NCBI GenBank assembly: GCA_965247975.1
Contig: OZ252050.1
Span: 1,054,001 to 1,118,000 of the forward strand
Source of the DNA: Taishania sp965247975
GTDB taxonomy: Bacteria > Bacteroidota > Bacteroidia > Flavobacteriales_D > Crocinitomicaceae
DNA length: 64,000 nt
Direction: 5' to 3'
Below the pieces are notes generated by a model. The model was given only the letters and a program-made list of their open reading frames with translations, made no database searches and was not told where the DNA came from. Position 1 is the stretch's first letter, and every line of letters begins with the position of its first letter. Made by a program: the position numbers and the translations under genes. Below are positions 62,943 through 64,000 of this stretch, in pieces.

Positions 62943-62998
62943 AAAAAAAGGTTCAAATCAGTTACGCAATATTCGTTGAGTAATTGATTTGAACCTTT
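62943..62998 (-). terminator. Rho-independent terminator of the serine palmitoyltransferase-like gene
   Basis: A long stem (AAAGGTTCAAATCA paired with TGATTTGAACCTTT, extended by TTA/TAA) encloses a roughly 20-nt loop. Read on the minus strand it is followed by eight T residues. Confidence 0.85.
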
Positions 62999-63019
62999 AA
63001 ACAGTTATTATCGAAGAAA

Positions 63020-64000
63020 TTACTTTCTATCTACTTCAACGGTAGCTAGTTCTTCTGATTTGTATTCTCCTGAATCTAATTTTGCTTTTAGTTTTTTGAA
63101 TGTTTCAATAGTGTAAGTCACGTCTTCCAAGCTATGCGCTGCAGTTGGGATGATTCTTAACATAATCACATCCTTTGGAACAACTGGATAAATAACAATT
63201 GAACAGAAAATATTGTAGTTTTCTCTTAAGTCAAAAGTTAAATTCGTTGCTTCAGCCAAATTTCCTTTCATGAAAACTGGAGTAACACACGTATTTGTTG
63301 CACCAATATCAAATCCAGCATTTTTGAATCCGTTTTGCAACGCATCTGTGATTTCCCAAAGTTTATTTTTCAATTCTGGTTTCGTTCTCAACAATTCCAA
63401 GCGTTTTCTAGCTCCGATTGTATTCACAATTGGCAATGCTTTTGCGAACATTTGTGAACGCATGTTGTATCTAAAATATTCGATGATTTGTTCATCTGCG
63501 CATAAAAATCCACCAACAGAAGCCATTGATTTAGCAAAAGTTCCGAATAAAATATCGATTTCACCTTGAACACCTTGTGCTTCTCCAGCTCCTTGACCAG
63601 TTTCGCCTAAGGTACCAAAACCATGTGCATCATCTACGAACAAACGGAAATTGTATTTTCCAGATTTACGGAATTCAACGATTTCTTTTAATTTTCCTTG
63701 ATCGCCAGCCATTCCGAAAACGCCTTCAGTGATAACAAGAATTCCGCCACCTGTTTTTTCAGCCAAGGCAGTAGCGTTTTTCATTTGCTTATCAAAGCTT
63801 TCCATATTGTTGTGTTGGAACACGAAACGTTTTCCAGTATGCAAACGCATTCCATCTAAGATACACGCATGAGATTCACTGTCGTAAACAATAATGTCGT
63901 TACGGTCAACCAAACAGTCAATCGCAGAAACCATTCCTTGGTAACCAAAGTTCAAAAGAATAGCATCTTCTTTGCCCATGAATTCAGCGATTTCATTCTC
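63020..64000 (-). CDS. spt: Serine palmitoyltransferase-like PLP enzyme (5' end outside the window)
   Basis: The frame is open to the window edge (seven codons beyond the first visible Met), so about 326 C-terminal residues are seen. It belongs to the alpha-oxoamine synthases (fold-type I PLP enzymes): DSESHACILDGMRLHTGK (conserved His stacking on PLP), VDDAHGFGTLGETGQG (Asp binding the PLP ring N), FGTFAKSMASVGG (Schiff-base Lys). The last motif and the overall pattern resemble Bacteroidota serine palmitoyltransferase, which starts sphingolipid synthesis from serine and palmitoyl-CoA. 2-amino-3-ketobutyrate CoA ligase (kbl) is the alternative. Confidence 0.75.
   Translation of the reverse strand, partial: ENEIAEFMGKEDAILLNFGYQGMVSAIDCLVDRNDIIVYDSESHACILDGMRLHTGKRFVFQHNNMESFDKQMKNATALAEKTGGGILVITEGVFGMAGDQGKLKEIVEFRKSGKYNFRLFVDDAHGFGTLGETGQGAGEAQGVQGEIDILFGTFAKSMASVGGFLCADEQIIEYFRYNMRSQMFAKALPIVNTIGARKRLELLRTKPELKNKLWEITDALQNGFKNAGFDIGATNTCVTPVFMKGNLAEATNLTFDLRENYNIFCSIVIYPVVPKDVIMLRIIPTAAHSLEDVTYTIETFKKLKAKLDSGEYKSEELATVEVDRK

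Overview
The window is an AT-rich stretch of a Bacteroidota chromosome, most likely from the Flavobacteriales (a Fluviicola/Crocinitomicaceae-like organism is my best guess). The evidence is a PorU2/PorV2 pair and a C-terminal type IX secretion (T9SS) sorting domain, Bacteroidota-type promoters (TTG, about 19 nt, TAnnTTTG) in front of several genes, few visible Shine-Dalgarno sequences, a serine palmitoyltransferase-like enzyme, and many small lipoproteins. Most of the window is ordinary chromosomal gene content. No rRNA, tRNA, prophage, transposase or CRISPR array was seen.

Layout. 0-9.2 kb: end of an outer-membrane receptor-like gene, urocanate hydratase, a paaH-paaG pair, a WYL regulator, and a minus-strand run mbnP-like / mbnH-like (MauG family) / conserved unknown. 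9.2-17.8 kb: AddA-like helicase-nuclease, a DoxX-like membrane protein, lpxD coupled to a SpoIIE-type phosphatase, then a small foreign-looking pair (PD-(D/E)XK-like protein and truncated Bro-N gene). 18-24 kb: porU2-porV2. 24-29 kb: pssA-purS-aldehyde dehydrogenase, a coiled-coil membrane protein, an RRM protein and an enoyl-CoA hydratase. 29-33 kb: a four-helix-bundle gene framed by inverted heptamer arrays, then the rplM-rpsI-rpsB-tsf translation cluster. 33-37 kb: a BtuFCD/FecBCD-like ABC importer and a T9SS cargo protein. 37-42.6 kb: three tandem POT peptide transporters. 42.7-45.4 kb: tatD-tcdA and osmC-rlmB.

45.4-53.6 kb is the accessory part: orphan membrane/coiled-coil proteins, a DUF2971 protein, a 183-bp duplication of the comM 5' end, intact comM, a GxxExxY gene, a four-copy 262-bp tandem array of palindromic elements, and a frameshifted gene beside its intact paralogue. 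53.6-64 kb returns to housekeeping genes: a VOC protein, a patatin-Omp85 protein, a THUMP RNA methyltransferase, an ArsR/AHSA1 pair, citrate synthase, a DPP-IV peptidase and serine palmitoyltransferase.

The most unusual structure is the palindromic element (12.4 kb and 51.2-52.1 kb). It has 17-bp inverted ends and two internal hairpins whose arms differ between loci by paired, compensatory changes. The GxxExxY gene lies directly beside the array. A second small gene (four-helix bundle, 29.3 kb) is also framed by inverted repeats, which suggests repeat-associated small genes as a theme of this genome.
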